Shown piece by piece: positions 9,465-18,418 of a DNA stretch of 64,000 nt. The stretch covers positions 124,001 to 188,000 of the forward strand of contig NZ_PTIR01000003.1 in assembly GCF_002934455.1 (NCBI RefSeq), given 5' to 3'. The notes beneath the pieces are model-generated. The model was not told where the DNA came from. It did no database searches and saw only the letters and a list, made by a program, of their open reading frames with translations. This DNA comes from Trinickia symbiotica (lineage in GTDB: Bacteria; Pseudomonadota; Gammaproteobacteria; Burkholderiales; Burkholderiaceae). How positions within the stretch are numbered: position 1 is the first letter of the stretch; each line of letters starts with the position of its first letter. Made by a program: the position numbers and the translations under genes.

Positions 9465-11255
9465 ATGGACACTCGACTGAAGCCCGCACTGGCTCGCGGC
9501 GGCGACACAACGAGGGAACCCAAGCCCGGACGCGTGTCGGATAGCCCGTTTCGTGAACTCGATCATGCGAAGCAGGCGTTCATTGCACGCGTCACTGCCG
9601 GGTTTTCGCCGGCGGCACTCACCCTTGCTTTTGCCGATTGGTTCATCCATATGATTGCCGCCCCCGGCAAGCGACTGGAGCTTGCCTCGCTGGCCGCGAG
9701 CAACGCGGCGCGACTGATCGTAGAGGCGACGGAAGCCCCGGCGTGCGAACCTCCGCCTTCCCATGCGCCGACGCTACAAAGCGATGACCGCTTCTTTTCC
9801 CCTGCATGGCAAATTGAGCCCTTTCGCTTCTGGAAACAGGCGTTCTTGCTGACTGAGCAATGGTGGAGCGCAGCAACCCATGAGGTTCCCGGCACGACCC
9901 GCCATCATGAAGATGTCGTTTCCTTCGTCGCGAGACAATGGCTCGACATCCTCGCGCCAGCAAACTTCATATTGTCCAACCCCGAAGTGTTGCTCCATAC
10001 GCTCGCCACGTGCGGCGCCAATCTGGTGCAAGGCGCTTGCAACGCGATCGAGGATGCCGAGCGTATCGCGGCACGAAACCCACCGGTAGGTGCCGAAACA
10101 TTCAGGGCCGGCGTCGACGTCGCGACCACGCCTGGCAGCGTGGTCTTTCGCAACCATCTGATCGAGCTGATCCAGTATCAGCCGACGACGGCTACGGTGG
10201 CGGCCGAGCCGATCCTGATCGTGCCGGCCTGGATCATGAAGTATTACATCCTCGACCTATCGCCGCACAACTCGCTGATCCGCTATCTCGTCGATGCCGG
10301 ACATACGGTTTTCTGCATTTCCTGGCGCAATGTCGAAGAGAAAGACCGCAATCTCGGGCTCGACGACTACCGCGAAAGTGGCGTCATGGCAGCACTCGAT
10401 AGCGTCTCGAGCATCATGCCGGACCGGAAGATTCATGCAACCGGCTACTGTCTCGGCGGAACGATCTTGGCCATCGCAGCGGCCGCGATGGCAAACGACC
10501 ATGACGATCGGCTCGCGTCGGTGACGCTCTTGGCAGCACAAACCGACTTCACGGAACCAGGCGAGCTTCAACTGTTCATCGATGACAGCCAGGTCTATTT
10601 TCTCGAAAGCATGATGTGGGACCGTGGCTATCTCGGCGCCAATCAGATGGCGAGCTCGTTTCGACTTCTGCAATCGAGCGACTTGATTTGGTCGCGCGTT
10701 GTCCATGACTACCTGCTGGGCACACGCTCGCCGATGACCGACCTGATGGCGTGGAACGCCGATACGACGCGCATGCCATACCGGATGCATTCCGAGTACC
10801 TGCGCAAGCTCTTTCTCGACAACGATCTTGCGAGCGCTCGCTATGAAGTCGACGGCCGGCCGATTGCACTAAGCAACCTTCGAATGCCGCTCTTCGTCGT
10901 GGGGACGGAGCGTGACCACATCGCGCCGTGGCGCTCGGTCTACAAGATCCATTACCTGTCCGATACCGATGTGACGTTCGTGCTCGCAAGCGGCGGACAT
11001 AACGCCGGCATCGTCAGCGAACCCGGGCACGCGCACCGTGAGTTCCGCATGAAGCGCACGCCCGCCACCGATATGAATGTCGGGCCGCAGGAATGGGTCG
11101 CCGCGGCCGAGCGTTTCGACGGCTCCTGGTGGCCCGCATGGCACGGATGGCTCCTCGCGCATTCGTCCGACGTACATGTCGCGCCGCCGCCCACGGGAGC
11201 GCCCGGCTTTTCCGCGCTCGGCGACGCACCAGGCACCTACATCTTTCAAAAATGA
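9465..11255 (+). CDS. phaC: Poly(3-hydroxyalkanoate) synthase, class I-like
   Basis: Polymerises 3-hydroxyacyl-CoA into PHA granules. 596 aa from the ATG at 9465, which has AAGGAG just upstream; an in-frame ATG at 9333 would add 44 residues of unlikely sequence. The lipase-like box GYCLGG places the nucleophile at Cys329; the catalytic Asp is in R-D-H-I-A-P-W and the His in G-G-H-N-A-G. The N-terminal PhaC domain has the F-x-x-x-W-x-D-I stretch. No phaA or phasin gene is adjacent; phaB lies 5 kb downstream. It is probably expressed under low oxygen. Confidence 0.92.
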   Translation: MDTRLKPALARGGDTTREPKPGRVSDSPFRELDHAKQAFIARVTAGFSPAALTLAFADWFIHMIAAPGKRLELASLAASNAARLIVEATEAPACEPPPSHAPTLQSDDRFFSPAWQIEPFRFWKQAFLLTEQWWSAATHEVPGTTRHHEDVVSFVARQWLDILAPANFILSNPEVLLHTLATCGANLVQGACNAIEDAERIAARNPPVGAETFRAGVDVATTPGSVVFRNHLIELIQYQPTTATVAAEPILIVPAWIMKYYILDLSPHNSLIRYLVDAGHTVFCISWRNVEEKDRNLGLDDYRESGVMAALDSVSSIMPDRKIHATGYCLGGTILAIAAAAMANDHDDRLASVTLLAAQTDFTEPGELQLFIDDSQVYFLESMMWDRGYLGANQMASSFRLLQSSDLIWSRVVHDYLLGTRSPMTDLMAWNADTTRMPYRMHSEYLRKLFLDNDLASARYEVDGRPIALSNLRMPLFVVGTERDHIAPWRSVYKIHYLSDTDVTFVLASGGHNAGIVSEPGHAHREFRMKRTPATDMNVGPQEWVAAAERFDGSWWPAWHGWLLAHSSDVHVAPPPTGAPGFSALGDAPGTYIFQK

Positions 11256-11265
11256 AGCGACAGCC

Positions 11266-12690
11266 GTGGACGATCATCTCATCCATAACCGGCCGTTCGA
11301 CGATCTGACGATTGGCGAATCGGCGACGCTCACGCGCACCGCCGAGCGCGACGACATTGCCCTCTTTACGACTATATCGGGCGATCTCGATCCAGCACAT
11401 CTCGACGCTGCTCACGCCGCCGATAATTCTTCGGGCCACGTCGTCGTGTATGGGACTTGGACGGTGGCGCTGGTGTCCGCGGTCCTCGCCTCCAAGCTGC
11501 CGGGCCCCGGCACCCTCTATTTGGACCAGGCGTTCGAATTCCAGCATCCGATCGCGCCAGGCGATACGATCACCGCCACCGTGACCGTCAAGGAGAAGCT
11601 TCCGCAAACGCATGCCGTGCTGCTCGACATACGATGCGCGAATCAAAGGGACGATGTCGTGATGAGCGGAACGGCAACGGTGATCGCGCCGACACGTCCG
11701 ATAGTCTGGCCACGCGTCCCTCACTCGGAAGCGGTGACTCGCCGTCACGGCCGCTATGAAGCATTCATTCGCGAGGCGCGCATTCAACCGGCTCTGCGTA
11801 CAGCGATCGTTCATCCATGCTCGCCCGAGGCGATCCAAGCGGCGGTCGAAGCACGCGACGAAAATTTGCTCGCCCCTGTCTTGGTCGGCCCCGAGGCGAA
11901 GATCCGCGCAGCGGCGGAGGCGGCTCACGTCAGTCTCGACGGAATCCCGATCGAACCCGCGGAGCATAGTCATGCAGCCGCCGCGCGGGCAGTGGAGCTC
12001 GGCGCCTCAGGTCAGGTCGAGGCGCTGATGAAAGGGAGTCTGCACACGGACGAGCTGCTCCACGCCGTGCTCGCACCGGCATCGGGATTGCGCACCGGGC
12101 GGCGCGTGAGCCACGTCTATGCCATGGATATCCCGGGATATCCGAAGCCTCTCGTCATTACCGATGCCGCAATCAACATCGCGCCGACGCTCGACGATAA
12201 GCGCGACATCTGCCAGAACGCCATCGACTTGCTGAAGTTGATGGGCATCCCCGAACCGCGCGTCGCCGTCTTGGCCGCCGTCGAAACAGTGAGTGCGAAA
12301 ATGCCCGCGACGCTCGATGCGGCCGCGCTCACGGTGATGGCGGCACGCGGGCAAATCACCGGCGGGCTCGTCGACGGTCCGCTCGCCTTCGACAATGCAA
12401 TCAGCGTCGCCGCGGCCCAGATCAAAGGGATCATCTCGCCCGTTGCCGGACGGGCCGACATTCTGCTCGTGCCGGACCTGGAAGCCGGCAATATGCTTTG
12501 CAAGCAGTTGATGTACTTCGCCGGCGCCGACGCGGCAGGGCTCGTATTGGGCGCACGCTTGCCGATCATTCTGACGAGCCGCGCCGACTCATTGCGAGTG
12601 CGCCTCGCTTCCGCCGCACTCGCAAAGCTCCTCGCCGAACGCACACGCCAAGCCGCAGCGCCGTCTCAGCGGCCAGCCGTAGCTGGCTGA
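11266..12690 (+). CDS. Bifunctional MaoC-type (R)-enoyl-CoA hydratase / phosphate acyltransferase
   Basis: A fusion of about 474 aa. The N-terminal 140 residues are a hot-dog MaoC domain (D-L-D-P-A-H-L-D segment and a G-T-W-T turn), typical of (R)-specific enoyl-CoA hydratases. The remaining 320 residues are a phosphate acetyl/butyryltransferase domain (L-M-K-G-S-L-H-T-D-E-L, and S-R-A-D-S near the C-terminus). It begins right after phaC and could supply (R)-3-hydroxyacyl-CoA to it, or turn acyl-CoA into acyl-phosphate for the acetate kinase at 20.7 kb. Start is uncertain: GTG at 11266 was chosen; earlier in-frame starts overlap phaC. Confidence 0.88.
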   Translation: MDDHLIHNRPFDDLTIGESATLTRTAERDDIALFTTISGDLDPAHLDAAHAADNSSGHVVVYGTWTVALVSAVLASKLPGPGTLYLDQAFEFQHPIAPGDTITATVTVKEKLPQTHAVLLDIRCANQRDDVVMSGTATVIAPTRPIVWPRVPHSEAVTRRHGRYEAFIREARIQPALRTAIVHPCSPEAIQAAVEARDENLLAPVLVGPEAKIRAAAEAAHVSLDGIPIEPAEHSHAAAARAVELGASGQVEALMKGSLHTDELLHAVLAPASGLRTGRRVSHVYAMDIPGYPKPLVITDAAINIAPTLDDKRDICQNAIDLLKLMGIPEPRVAVLAAVETVSAKMPATLDAAALTVMAARGQITGGLVDGPLAFDNAISVAAAQIKGIISPVAGRADILLVPDLEAGNMLCKQLMYFAGADAAGLVLGARLPIILTSRADSLRVRLASAALAKLLAERTRQAAAPSQRPAVAG

Positions 12691-12699
12691 ATCATCTGT

Positions 12700-13350
12700 T
12701 CATTCGATATCGAGATCGTCTATGACGGCACGCACGCCAGGTGCCGACCAAGCGGCACCGCGGACGGCCGAGCGCTCGGCATATGAGCCTACTTTTCCAG
12801 TCAGCGTAACCGAGCCGTCGCGCACATTGATCTGGATGTGCTTCGCTTCACGCTCTGCGTGACGTTGCAATGCCCGGCCGATTTTCTCCGCGATGTTGTT
12901 GACCGACTCCCCACTGCTCACATCGATGAGGTTCGACACCCCGGTCACCCCGCGCATATGACTGACCGTGCGCGTCGCGAGGTGGGACAGATGAGCATTC
13001 GGCACGGCACCGCTCAGCGTAACCCACCCCTTTTCGACTTGTACCTTCACAGCCTCTTCCGAAAGGCCGACCGTCCAGTGCAGCATCGAACGCACTGCAT
13101 TGGCCGTGTCTTCGTCGCTCCGTACGTCGGCACGCGGCAGTCTCACTTCCATCTCGACGACGACAGCCTTGACGCCCGCCACGCGTTGGGCCGCCTTCTC
13201 CGCGGCGAGCTTTTCAGCGTAGTTCGTCGGGTGGCCCGACAAGGTCACGACGCGACCGCTCACCTCGACGCCGATATCGGCCGAGTTGACCGCAGGATCG
13301 TATTCCAGCTCTTCTTCGATTTCCTGCTTCAATTGCTTGTCCGTCTTCAT
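12700..13350 (-). CDS. BON-domain protein with three repeats (OsmY-like)
   Basis: 216 aa holding three BON domains of about 65 residues each (near 1-70, 75-140 and 145-216), each with a G-x-V-T-L-S/T-G core. BON proteins bind membranes or envelope surfaces under stress. No signal peptide is visible, so it may be cytoplasmic. Start chosen at 13350, with AGGAG seven bases upstream; an ATG at 13368 is in frame. A near-match FNR box lies 86 nt upstream. It converges with the preceding fusion gene, 9 nt between stops. Confidence 0.88.
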   Translation of the reverse strand: MKTDKQLKQEIEEELEYDPAVNSADIGVEVSGRVVTLSGHPTNYAEKLAAEKAAQRVAGVKAVVVEMEVRLPRADVRSDEDTANAVRSMLHWTVGLSEEAVKVQVEKGWVTLSGAVPNAHLSHLATRTVSHMRGVTGVSNLIDVSSGESVNNIAEKIGRALQRHAEREAKHIQINVRDGSVTLTGKVGSYAERSAVRGAAWSAPGVRAVIDDLDIE

Positions 13351-13804
13351 TGCATTCTCCTGGCTCATCGAGACATCGTCACCCTGACGAGTCCGTGGTT
13401 CATACTGCCGCCGCCATGAGGACCCTCATCTGACCTGCGTCAAGCGCAAGCGCACTCGCCTCGGCTTACGCTCGGCCATTTACCGCACGAGCCAAAAAGC
13501 GGCTTGATCCGGTGGCGTCGGTGCGGATCGCTCACGTACTCGCACTCGAATAGTCGGAGCAATCGTGGGGTCACGCTCATACACAGACGATTCGCCATTG
13601 GCACCATAGCGCCAATAGGCGACAATCAAACAGAAGCTTCGGCCCACGGTGGCGACCGTCGGTCATGAATTTGTCGGTTTTTTATCGCACCGGGAAAGCG
13701 CATCAGAGATTTTCCATCCCAAACAGCACGATCGGCGGCTTGCGGGTGTTTCGATCGCAGTCACCCTTCGCGTCCGTGCACGAGGATGGGGAAAGGAATC
13801 CTCC
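13351..13804. other. Intergenic region between BON gene and response regulator
   Basis: 454 nt between two divergent genes. Besides the near-match FNR box at 13430-13443 I see no firm gene, hairpin or repeat. Short open frames here have no ribosome site and no family resemblance. Confidence 0.5.
13430..13443. promoter_or_regulatory. FNR-type box, one mismatch
   Basis: CTGACCTGCGTCAA differs from TTGAY-N4-RTCAA only in the first base. It is 86 nt upstream of the BON gene, a spacing like those of the perfect boxes in this block. Confidence 0.45.
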
Positions 13805-14455
13805 ATGACAAGAGTACTTTTGGCTGACGACCACACGCTTGTTCGCGAGGGACTCCGGTATATCCTTCAGAGCACGAGCGCCTTCGAGGTCGCGGGGGAA
13901 GCGCACGACGGGCCCAGTACGATCGCACTCGTGCGCGGCACGCCCGCCGACGTACTCGTCATGGATCTGACAATGCCGGGTGCGCGCACAGGAATCGAGC
14001 TCGTTACGCAGATCAAGGAGGAAATCCCGACGCTGCGAATTCTGGTCCTCACGATGCATGCGGAGCAGCAATATGCAGTGCGTGCCTTCAAGGCTGGTGC
14101 ATCGGGCTATCTGACGAAGGAGAGCGCGACCAACGAGTTGGTCGCCGCCGTAACGAAAGTCGCCTCGGGGGGCGCCTATGTGAGCGTCTCGATGGCGGAG
14201 CGCTTCGCTCAGAGTCTGAACGGGCCGGTCGACGCCCTACCTCATCAGCGGCTCTCGGACCGAGAGTTCGAAGTCTTCCGGTGCCTCGCCGCGGGACAGT
14301 CGATCGGCGAAATCGCCAGTCGCATCTGCATAAGCACAAAGACAGTCAGCACTTACAAAACTCGTATTCTCGAGAAGATGGGGATGCATAACGAAGCGAC
14401 GCTCGTTCGCTACGCGGTCGAGCACAAGCTCTTCGACGACGACGAAACGCTTTGA
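13805..14455 (+). CDS. NarL/FixJ-type response regulator
   Basis: 216 aa. Receiver domain 1-120 with acidic pair Asp8/Asp9, phosphorylation site Asp54 (VMDLTMPG), Thr83 and Lys105 all in place; LuxR-type helix-turn-helix about 148-210 (S-D-R-E-F-E-V, then I-S-T-K-T-V-S-T-Y). No histidine kinase is encoded next to it, so its partner must lie elsewhere. The start ATG at 13805 begins the receiver domain exactly; the frame is open for 52 codons further upstream without family resemblance. Converges with the CBS gene. Confidence 0.93.
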   Translation: MTRVLLADDHTLVREGLRYILQSTSAFEVAGEAHDGPSTIALVRGTPADVLVMDLTMPGARTGIELVTQIKEEIPTLRILVLTMHAEQQYAVRAFKAGASGYLTKESATNELVAAVTKVASGGAYVSVSMAERFAQSLNGPVDALPHQRLSDREFEVFRCLAAGQSIGEIASRICISTKTVSTYKTRILEKMGMHNEATLVRYAVEHKLFDDDETL

Positions 14456-14497
14456 CGTTCGGAGGGGCGCTCCCCGACATTCCTGCGCGCCATCCCT

Positions 14498-14962
14498 TCA
14501 CAAATGCAACGGCGACTGGATCGCTCCAGACCACTCTCGATGCTGACCGTATCGGATGATACTGGACAGCTGCGACCACTCCCTGCTCAGCGCCTCGATC
14601 ACATCATCGAGGGATAGGACACCGACGATATCCTCGTTGTCATTCGTGACGGCCAATCTTCGTACGCCGTGGCTGGACATGATCTGCATCGCGTCGCCAA
14701 CGTCCGCGTCCTCACTCACGGTCATGACGTGCTCCGACATGATATCGGTAACGAGCATCTCTCTGGGCGAAGCGCCGGATGCCGTGGCCTTGATCACGAT
14801 GTCTCTATCGGTCACGATGCCAACGATGCGATTGCTCACGCCGTCTTCGGTCACAACCAGCGCACCGACATGCTGATCGCCCATCTGGGACGCAGCCTGC
14901 TGCAAAGTGCACGATGCCGCGACGTGAACCGTACCGCGGGTAAAAATCTCATTCACATTCAC
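14498..14962 (-). CDS. CBS-domain protein (tandem CBS pair)
   Basis: 154 aa built of two CBS motifs (about 10-65 and 75-130), a module that binds adenine nucleotides or NAD(H) and senses energy state. The V-G-I-V-T-D-R-D and V-R-R-L-A-V-T segments are typical. I take GTG at 14962 as start because AGGAG lies six bases before it and the protein then begins like its relatives (N-V-N-E-I); ATG at 14980 is possible. It is 55 nt downstream of the exported-protein gene, on the same strand, probably one transcript under the FNR box at 15564. Confidence 0.88.
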   Translation of the reverse strand: MNVNEIFTRGTVHVAASCTLQQAASQMGDQHVGALVVTEDGVSNRIVGIVTDRDIVIKATASGASPREMLVTDIMSEHVMTVSEDADVGDAMQIMSSHGVRRLAVTNDNEDIVGVLSLDDVIEALSREWSQLSSIIRYGQHREWSGAIQSPLHL

Positions 14963-15017
14963 TTCCGTCTCCTGTTCCATTTCGTTGAGTACCGTCCACC
15001 GCATCCGCGAAAGAGCC

Positions 15018-15455
15018 TCATCCCCAGTAGAAATTGATATCGGCGCCACCGTGAGCCGGCACGGTCACCCAGTGCGTCACGTTGACCGTATCCGATGTCG
15101 CGGTAACGCGGTATCGTCCCGGCGGCAGGCTAACGAACAACAAAGGCCCTTCGGATTTCATTGCGGCCACTTGCTGTCCCGATGGAGAAAAGATGACCAC
15201 GTCGACGTCGGCCAGATAGACGCCGCTCTTTTGCGCGAACACCAGATGCAAATTGAATTTTGGCGCCATCGCACGCATCCCCGAGACCTCCTCCTCGCCG
15301 ACGCCGCCGCTCAGATAGGTGATGCCATGTTCGGTGACGGGCCGAATTGTCGCCATCTCTTGCGCGAGTGCAACGGCGCTGGCTATCGTGAGACCAGCTA
15401 CCAATGCAACAGGCAGTCGAGCCAATCGCGATTTTTGAGTACGAACTTTCAACAT
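15018..15455 (-). CDS. Exported beta-sandwich protein, carboxypeptidase-regulatory-like
   Basis: 145 aa with a signal peptide (residues 1 to about 32, ending A-L-A-Q). The mature part has beta-rich sequence (L-P-P-G-R-Y-R-V-T-A-T) like the regulatory-like transthyretin fold found in many periplasmic proteins. No catalytic residues are recognisable. It precedes the CBS gene, and an FNR-type box is 115 nt upstream, so it belongs to the low-oxygen set. Function unknown. Confidence 0.75.
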   Translation of the reverse strand: MLKVRTQKSRLARLPVALVAGLTIASAVALAQEMATIRPVTEHGITYLSGGVGEEEVSGMRAMAPKFNLHLVFAQKSGVYLADVDVVIFSPSGQQVAAMKSEGPLLFVSLPPGRYRVTATSDTVNVTHWVTVPAHGGADINFYWG

Positions 15456-15563
15456 GATGTTCCTCGGGTTGAATACTGAAACGTCGTTGCGGCTGGAGCG
15501 CTGATACGTCGCCCTCTTTCTTAATCCGCAGTCTCTAGACTATGGAAAGCCGCAGGGACGTGG

Positions 15564-15577
15564 TTGATGCCGGTCAA
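15564..15577. promoter_or_regulatory. FNR/Anr-type box, exported protein promoter
   Basis: TTGATGCCGGTCAA is a perfect TTGAY-N4-RTCAA match, 115 nt upstream of the exported-protein gene (minus strand) and 53 nt beyond the phaB stop, so it most likely serves the exported protein and CBS genes. Confidence 0.75.
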
Positions 15578-15629
15578 TCGATGCTCTCGGACGGGGGCGT
15601 TCGCACGGCATCACGGCCTGCCGCTTAGC

Positions 15630-16376
15630 TCATCGCATATGCATTCCGCCATTGATCGCGAGGTCCGCACCGGTAATAAACGCTGCGTCGTCCGAGCAGA
15701 GAAACGCGACAAGCGCTGCCACTTCGTCCGGGCGACCGAGGCGACCGACAGGAATCTGCGGCAGTATTCTTTTATCCATGACTTCCGCCGGCACCGAGGC
15801 GATCATCGCGGTATCGAGGTATCCCGGCGAGACAGTATTCACCGTCACCCCATGCCTTGCGACTTCGAGCGCGAGCGCCTTCGTGAAGCCGTGGATGCCC
15901 GCCTTGGCCGCCGAGTAATTCGTCTGCCCGAATGCCCCTCGTGATCCGTTCACCGAGCCGATGTTGACGATTCGGCCGAACCCGCGCTCGATCATTCCGC
16001 CAATAAACGGCTTGGTCATGTTGAACAGCGCATCGAGATCGGTGCGAAGCACGGCGTCCCAATCAGTCTTGGTCATCTTCGCGAAGGTGGCATCGCGCGT
16101 AATGCCTGCGTTATTGATGAGGATATCGACCGTGCCATGGTGATCGAGCACGCGCTTGGCGCAATGCGCGCAGGAGTCGTACTCCGATACGTCCGCCTCA
16201 TAAGCGTGATACTGGCGGCCAGCATCGCGCTCGCGCATCAACCATGTCGTCACATGGTCGTTGCGCGGCGTGTGCGTCATTGCGACCGTCATTCCCATCG
16301 CGTGAAGACGGCGGCAGACTGCCGTGCCGAGCCCTCCCATGCCTCCTGTCACGAAGGCAACGCGTTTTCCTGACAT
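15630..16376 (-). CDS. phaB: Acetoacetyl-CoA reductase (SDR family)
   Basis: 248 aa. Reduces acetoacetyl-CoA to (R)-3-hydroxybutyryl-CoA with NADPH. Rossmann motif TGGMGGLG near residue 10, NNAG, catalytic Ser in IGSVNG and the Y-S-A-A-K motif; the G-Q-T-N-Y-S-A-A-K run is diagnostic of PhaB. GGAG six bases before the ATG at 16376 fixes the start. It gives the precursor for the PHA synthase at 9465. Two FNR-type boxes lie in the divergent promoter it shares with the stress-protein genes. Confidence 0.93.
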   Translation of the reverse strand: MSGKRVAFVTGGMGGLGTAVCRRLHAMGMTVAMTHTPRNDHVTTWLMRERDAGRQYHAYEADVSEYDSCAHCAKRVLDHHGTVDILINNAGITRDATFAKMTKTDWDAVLRTDLDALFNMTKPFIGGMIERGFGRIVNIGSVNGSRGAFGQTNYSAAKAGIHGFTKALALEVARHGVTVNTVSPGYLDTAMIASVPAEVMDKRILPQIPVGRLGRPDEVAALVAFLCSDDAAFITGADLAINGGMHMR

Positions 16377-16494
16377 TTGGTGCTCCAGTTCGAAGAGTTG
16401 CGCGGCTTGCATTCGTCACATTTCCAGGCAAGCGCCGCGTGTGCCATGCAGCCACGTGACGTAGTCGACTCTAGGTGGCTGCATTCGCCGGCGC

Positions 16495-16508
16495 TTGACA
16501 TCAATCAA
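16495..16508. promoter_or_regulatory. FNR/Anr-type box, phaB side
   Basis: TTGACATCAATCAA fits TTGAY-N4-RTCAA and lies 125 nt upstream of phaB. A second box 46 nt away faces the stress-protein genes. Confidence 0.75.
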
Positions 16509-16554
16509 CCGAGCGGAAACTAACGAGAAGCATCGCAACTCGCACATGCATCGC

Positions 16555-16568
16555 TTGACCGTCATCAA
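16555..16568. promoter_or_regulatory. FNR/Anr-type box, usp side
   Basis: TTGACCGTCATCAA fits TTGAY-N4-RTCAA and is centred 81 nt before the first universal stress protein gene. Confidence 0.78.
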
Positions 16569-16642
16569 CCCTTGCGCGGCATGCGCTCCTAGACTGCAAA
16601 GCAGGGCCGAATTCCGCGTCCCTTTCTCCGGGAGCTATCGCA

Positions 16643-17482
16643 ATGAGTTACAAGAGCATCCTCGTGCATCTAGACTTGGGCGAATCGGCGAGGCCGCGAC
16701 TGCAGTTCGCGCTGCATCTTGCTAAGCAATTCGACGCACACCTGACTGGCCTCCTGACTGTCTTCAGACCGGAGCCCGGATCGTTTTACGTCATGGCAGG
16801 CACGGCCGATTACTTCGCCGAAGTCGAAGCTATGCGCACCGAACGCCAGGCGGCGCTCGAACGGTTCTTCAAAGCGGAAATTGCACGCGAGAAAGTTGTC
16901 GGCGAATGGAAGTTCTCGGAGGGGTACGCCAATCGTCTCGTTCCGGCAGAAGCCCGGCTCGCGGATCTGACCGTCGTCGGCCAGCACAATCCGGAAGACG
17001 CCGAATCGTTTGTCGCCGAACAGTTCGTCGAAAATCTCCTGCTCTCCGCAGGCCGCCCTGTATTGGTCGTACCCTACGCGGTCGAATTCGCGAGCGTCGG
17101 CGAGAATGTCCTGCTTGCCTGGGATGGAAGTCGTGAGGCGACGCGCGCGGCGCACGACGCTCTTCCCTTCCTGGCTCGCGCGAAGCAAGTCGTGGTACTG
17201 ACGGTCAATGCGCTCAAGGCCGAGGCGCCCAGAAGCAGAATTCCAGGATCGGATATCGCCGAGATCATTGCGCGGTACGGCGTCAATGTGGTCACCGAGC
17301 AGATGGAGGGCGTGAGAGATGTCCCAATAGGCGAACTGCTGCTTTCGCGTGCCGCGGACTTCGGCACGGATCTCATCGTGATGGGTGGCTATGGCCACTC
17401 GCGCTGGCGCGAGGTCGTGCTGGGAGGCGCAACGCGCACCATCCTAAAAGCGATGACGGTACCTGTGCTGATGTCGCACTGA
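16643..17482 (+). CDS. Universal stress protein, tandem Usp domains
   Basis: 279 aa with two UspA folds (about 1-145 and 150-279). The second ends in V-M-G-G-Y-G-H-S-R followed by V-L-G-G-A-T, the ATP-loop pattern with Gly in place of the usual Ser/Thr. Start ATG has GGGAG ten bases upstream. A paralogue follows 26 nt later. Tandem Usp proteins are characteristic of anaerobic and hypoxic survival regulons in Burkholderia and Pseudomonas; the FNR box upstream supports that role. Confidence 0.92.
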   Translation: MSYKSILVHLDLGESARPRLQFALHLAKQFDAHLTGLLTVFRPEPGSFYVMAGTADYFAEVEAMRTERQAALERFFKAEIAREKVVGEWKFSEGYANRLVPAEARLADLTVVGQHNPEDAESFVAEQFVENLLLSAGRPVLVVPYAVEFASVGENVLLAWDGSREATRAAHDALPFLARAKQVVVLTVNALKAEAPRSRIPGSDIAEIIARYGVNVVTEQMEGVRDVPIGELLLSRAADFGTDLIVMGGYGHSRWREVVLGGATRTILKAMTVPVLMSH

Positions 17483-17508
17483 TCGTGCCAACCCGAAAAG
17501 GAATCACC

Positions 17509-18336
17509 ATGACTTACAAGACATTGCTCGTCCATGTCGACGACAGCCGAAAAAGCCCCGAGCGCGTAAGCTTCGCACTCGACCTTGCTCTTAAGTACGA
17601 CGCCTGTTTGATCGGCCTGTACGTGGTTTGCCAGGATCTGTTTCGTCCGCTTCTCAAACGCGACGACAGTCTCATCCTAGCGTCACTTGAAGCGCAGCAC
17701 GCTGAACGAGCGAATCGCGCGCATGATCGTTTCATCACCGCGGCCGAGCAGGCAGGATGCTCGTTCGAATGGCGTGCCCCTCGGGGGCCGGCGCTCGACG
17801 AGGCAGTCCTTCATGCGCGCCACGCCGACCTCGTCATCCTCGGGCAAGAAGATCCGGAGGATCAGGATTCGTATGTGGGTCGCGACTTCGTCGAAGATAT
17901 GGTGATGAACGCGGGACGGCCGGTGATCGTGGTACCGTACGCGGGGCGTGTCGCAACGTTCGGCGAGAACGTCGTCGTCGCTTGGGACGGGAGCCGCGAA
18001 GCCGCCCGGGCGCTGGCCGATTCCGTTCCGATCCTGAAACGCGCGCGCTTCGTGACGCTTTGCACTGTCGAGAAACACCCGGACCGGGAAGCGCCCGCGG
18101 GCTTCGATGTTGCCGGCTATCTGGAGCGGCATGGGGTCCGCGCCGCGTTCAAGTCGATACCCCGCATTTCCGGCGTCGGTACGGGGGAAACGCTTCTCAA
18201 TCAGATCAGCGATACGCACGCCGATCTCCTTGTCATGGGGGCATATGCCCACGCGCGTGCGCGTGAAAGAGTCCTGGGCGGCGTCACGCATGCCCTGCTC
18301 CGAACGATGACGGTGCCCGTATTGATGTCGCATTGA
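17509..18336 (+). CDS. Universal stress protein, tandem Usp domains (paralogue)
   Basis: 275 aa, the same two-domain layout as the upstream gene, with matching stretches (R-P-V-I-V-V-P-Y-A-G, W-D-G-S-R-E-A) and the same C-terminal M-T-V-P-V-L-M-S-H. The pair probably arose by tandem duplication. Start at 17509 follows AAGGA; a leftward ATG at 17485 lacks a ribosome site. Likely one transcript with its neighbour, ending at the hairpin at 18397-18418. Confidence 0.92.
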   Translation: MTYKTLLVHVDDSRKSPERVSFALDLALKYDACLIGLYVVCQDLFRPLLKRDDSLILASLEAQHAERANRAHDRFITAAEQAGCSFEWRAPRGPALDEAVLHARHADLVILGQEDPEDQDSYVGRDFVEDMVMNAGRPVIVVPYAGRVATFGENVVVAWDGSREAARALADSVPILKRARFVTLCTVEKHPDREAPAGFDVAGYLERHGVRAAFKSIPRISGVGTGETLLNQISDTHADLLVMGAYAHARARERVLGGVTHALLRTMTVPVLMSH

Positions 18337-18396
18337 TGGGCCTTGGCGAGATCGAGTTCGTCGGTTTCGCGCAACCTCCCAGGCGAATTTCTTTCT

Positions 18397-18418
18397 GCGC
18401 CCGTTTAAAGACGGGCGC
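18397..18418 (+). terminator. Hairpin terminator after the usp pair
   Basis: GCGCCCGT (18397-18404) and ACGGGCGC (18411-18418) form a perfect 8-bp stem with a six-base loop, 60 nt after the second usp stop. The sequence following is only partly T-rich (CTGCTCTTTG). Confidence 0.6.
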
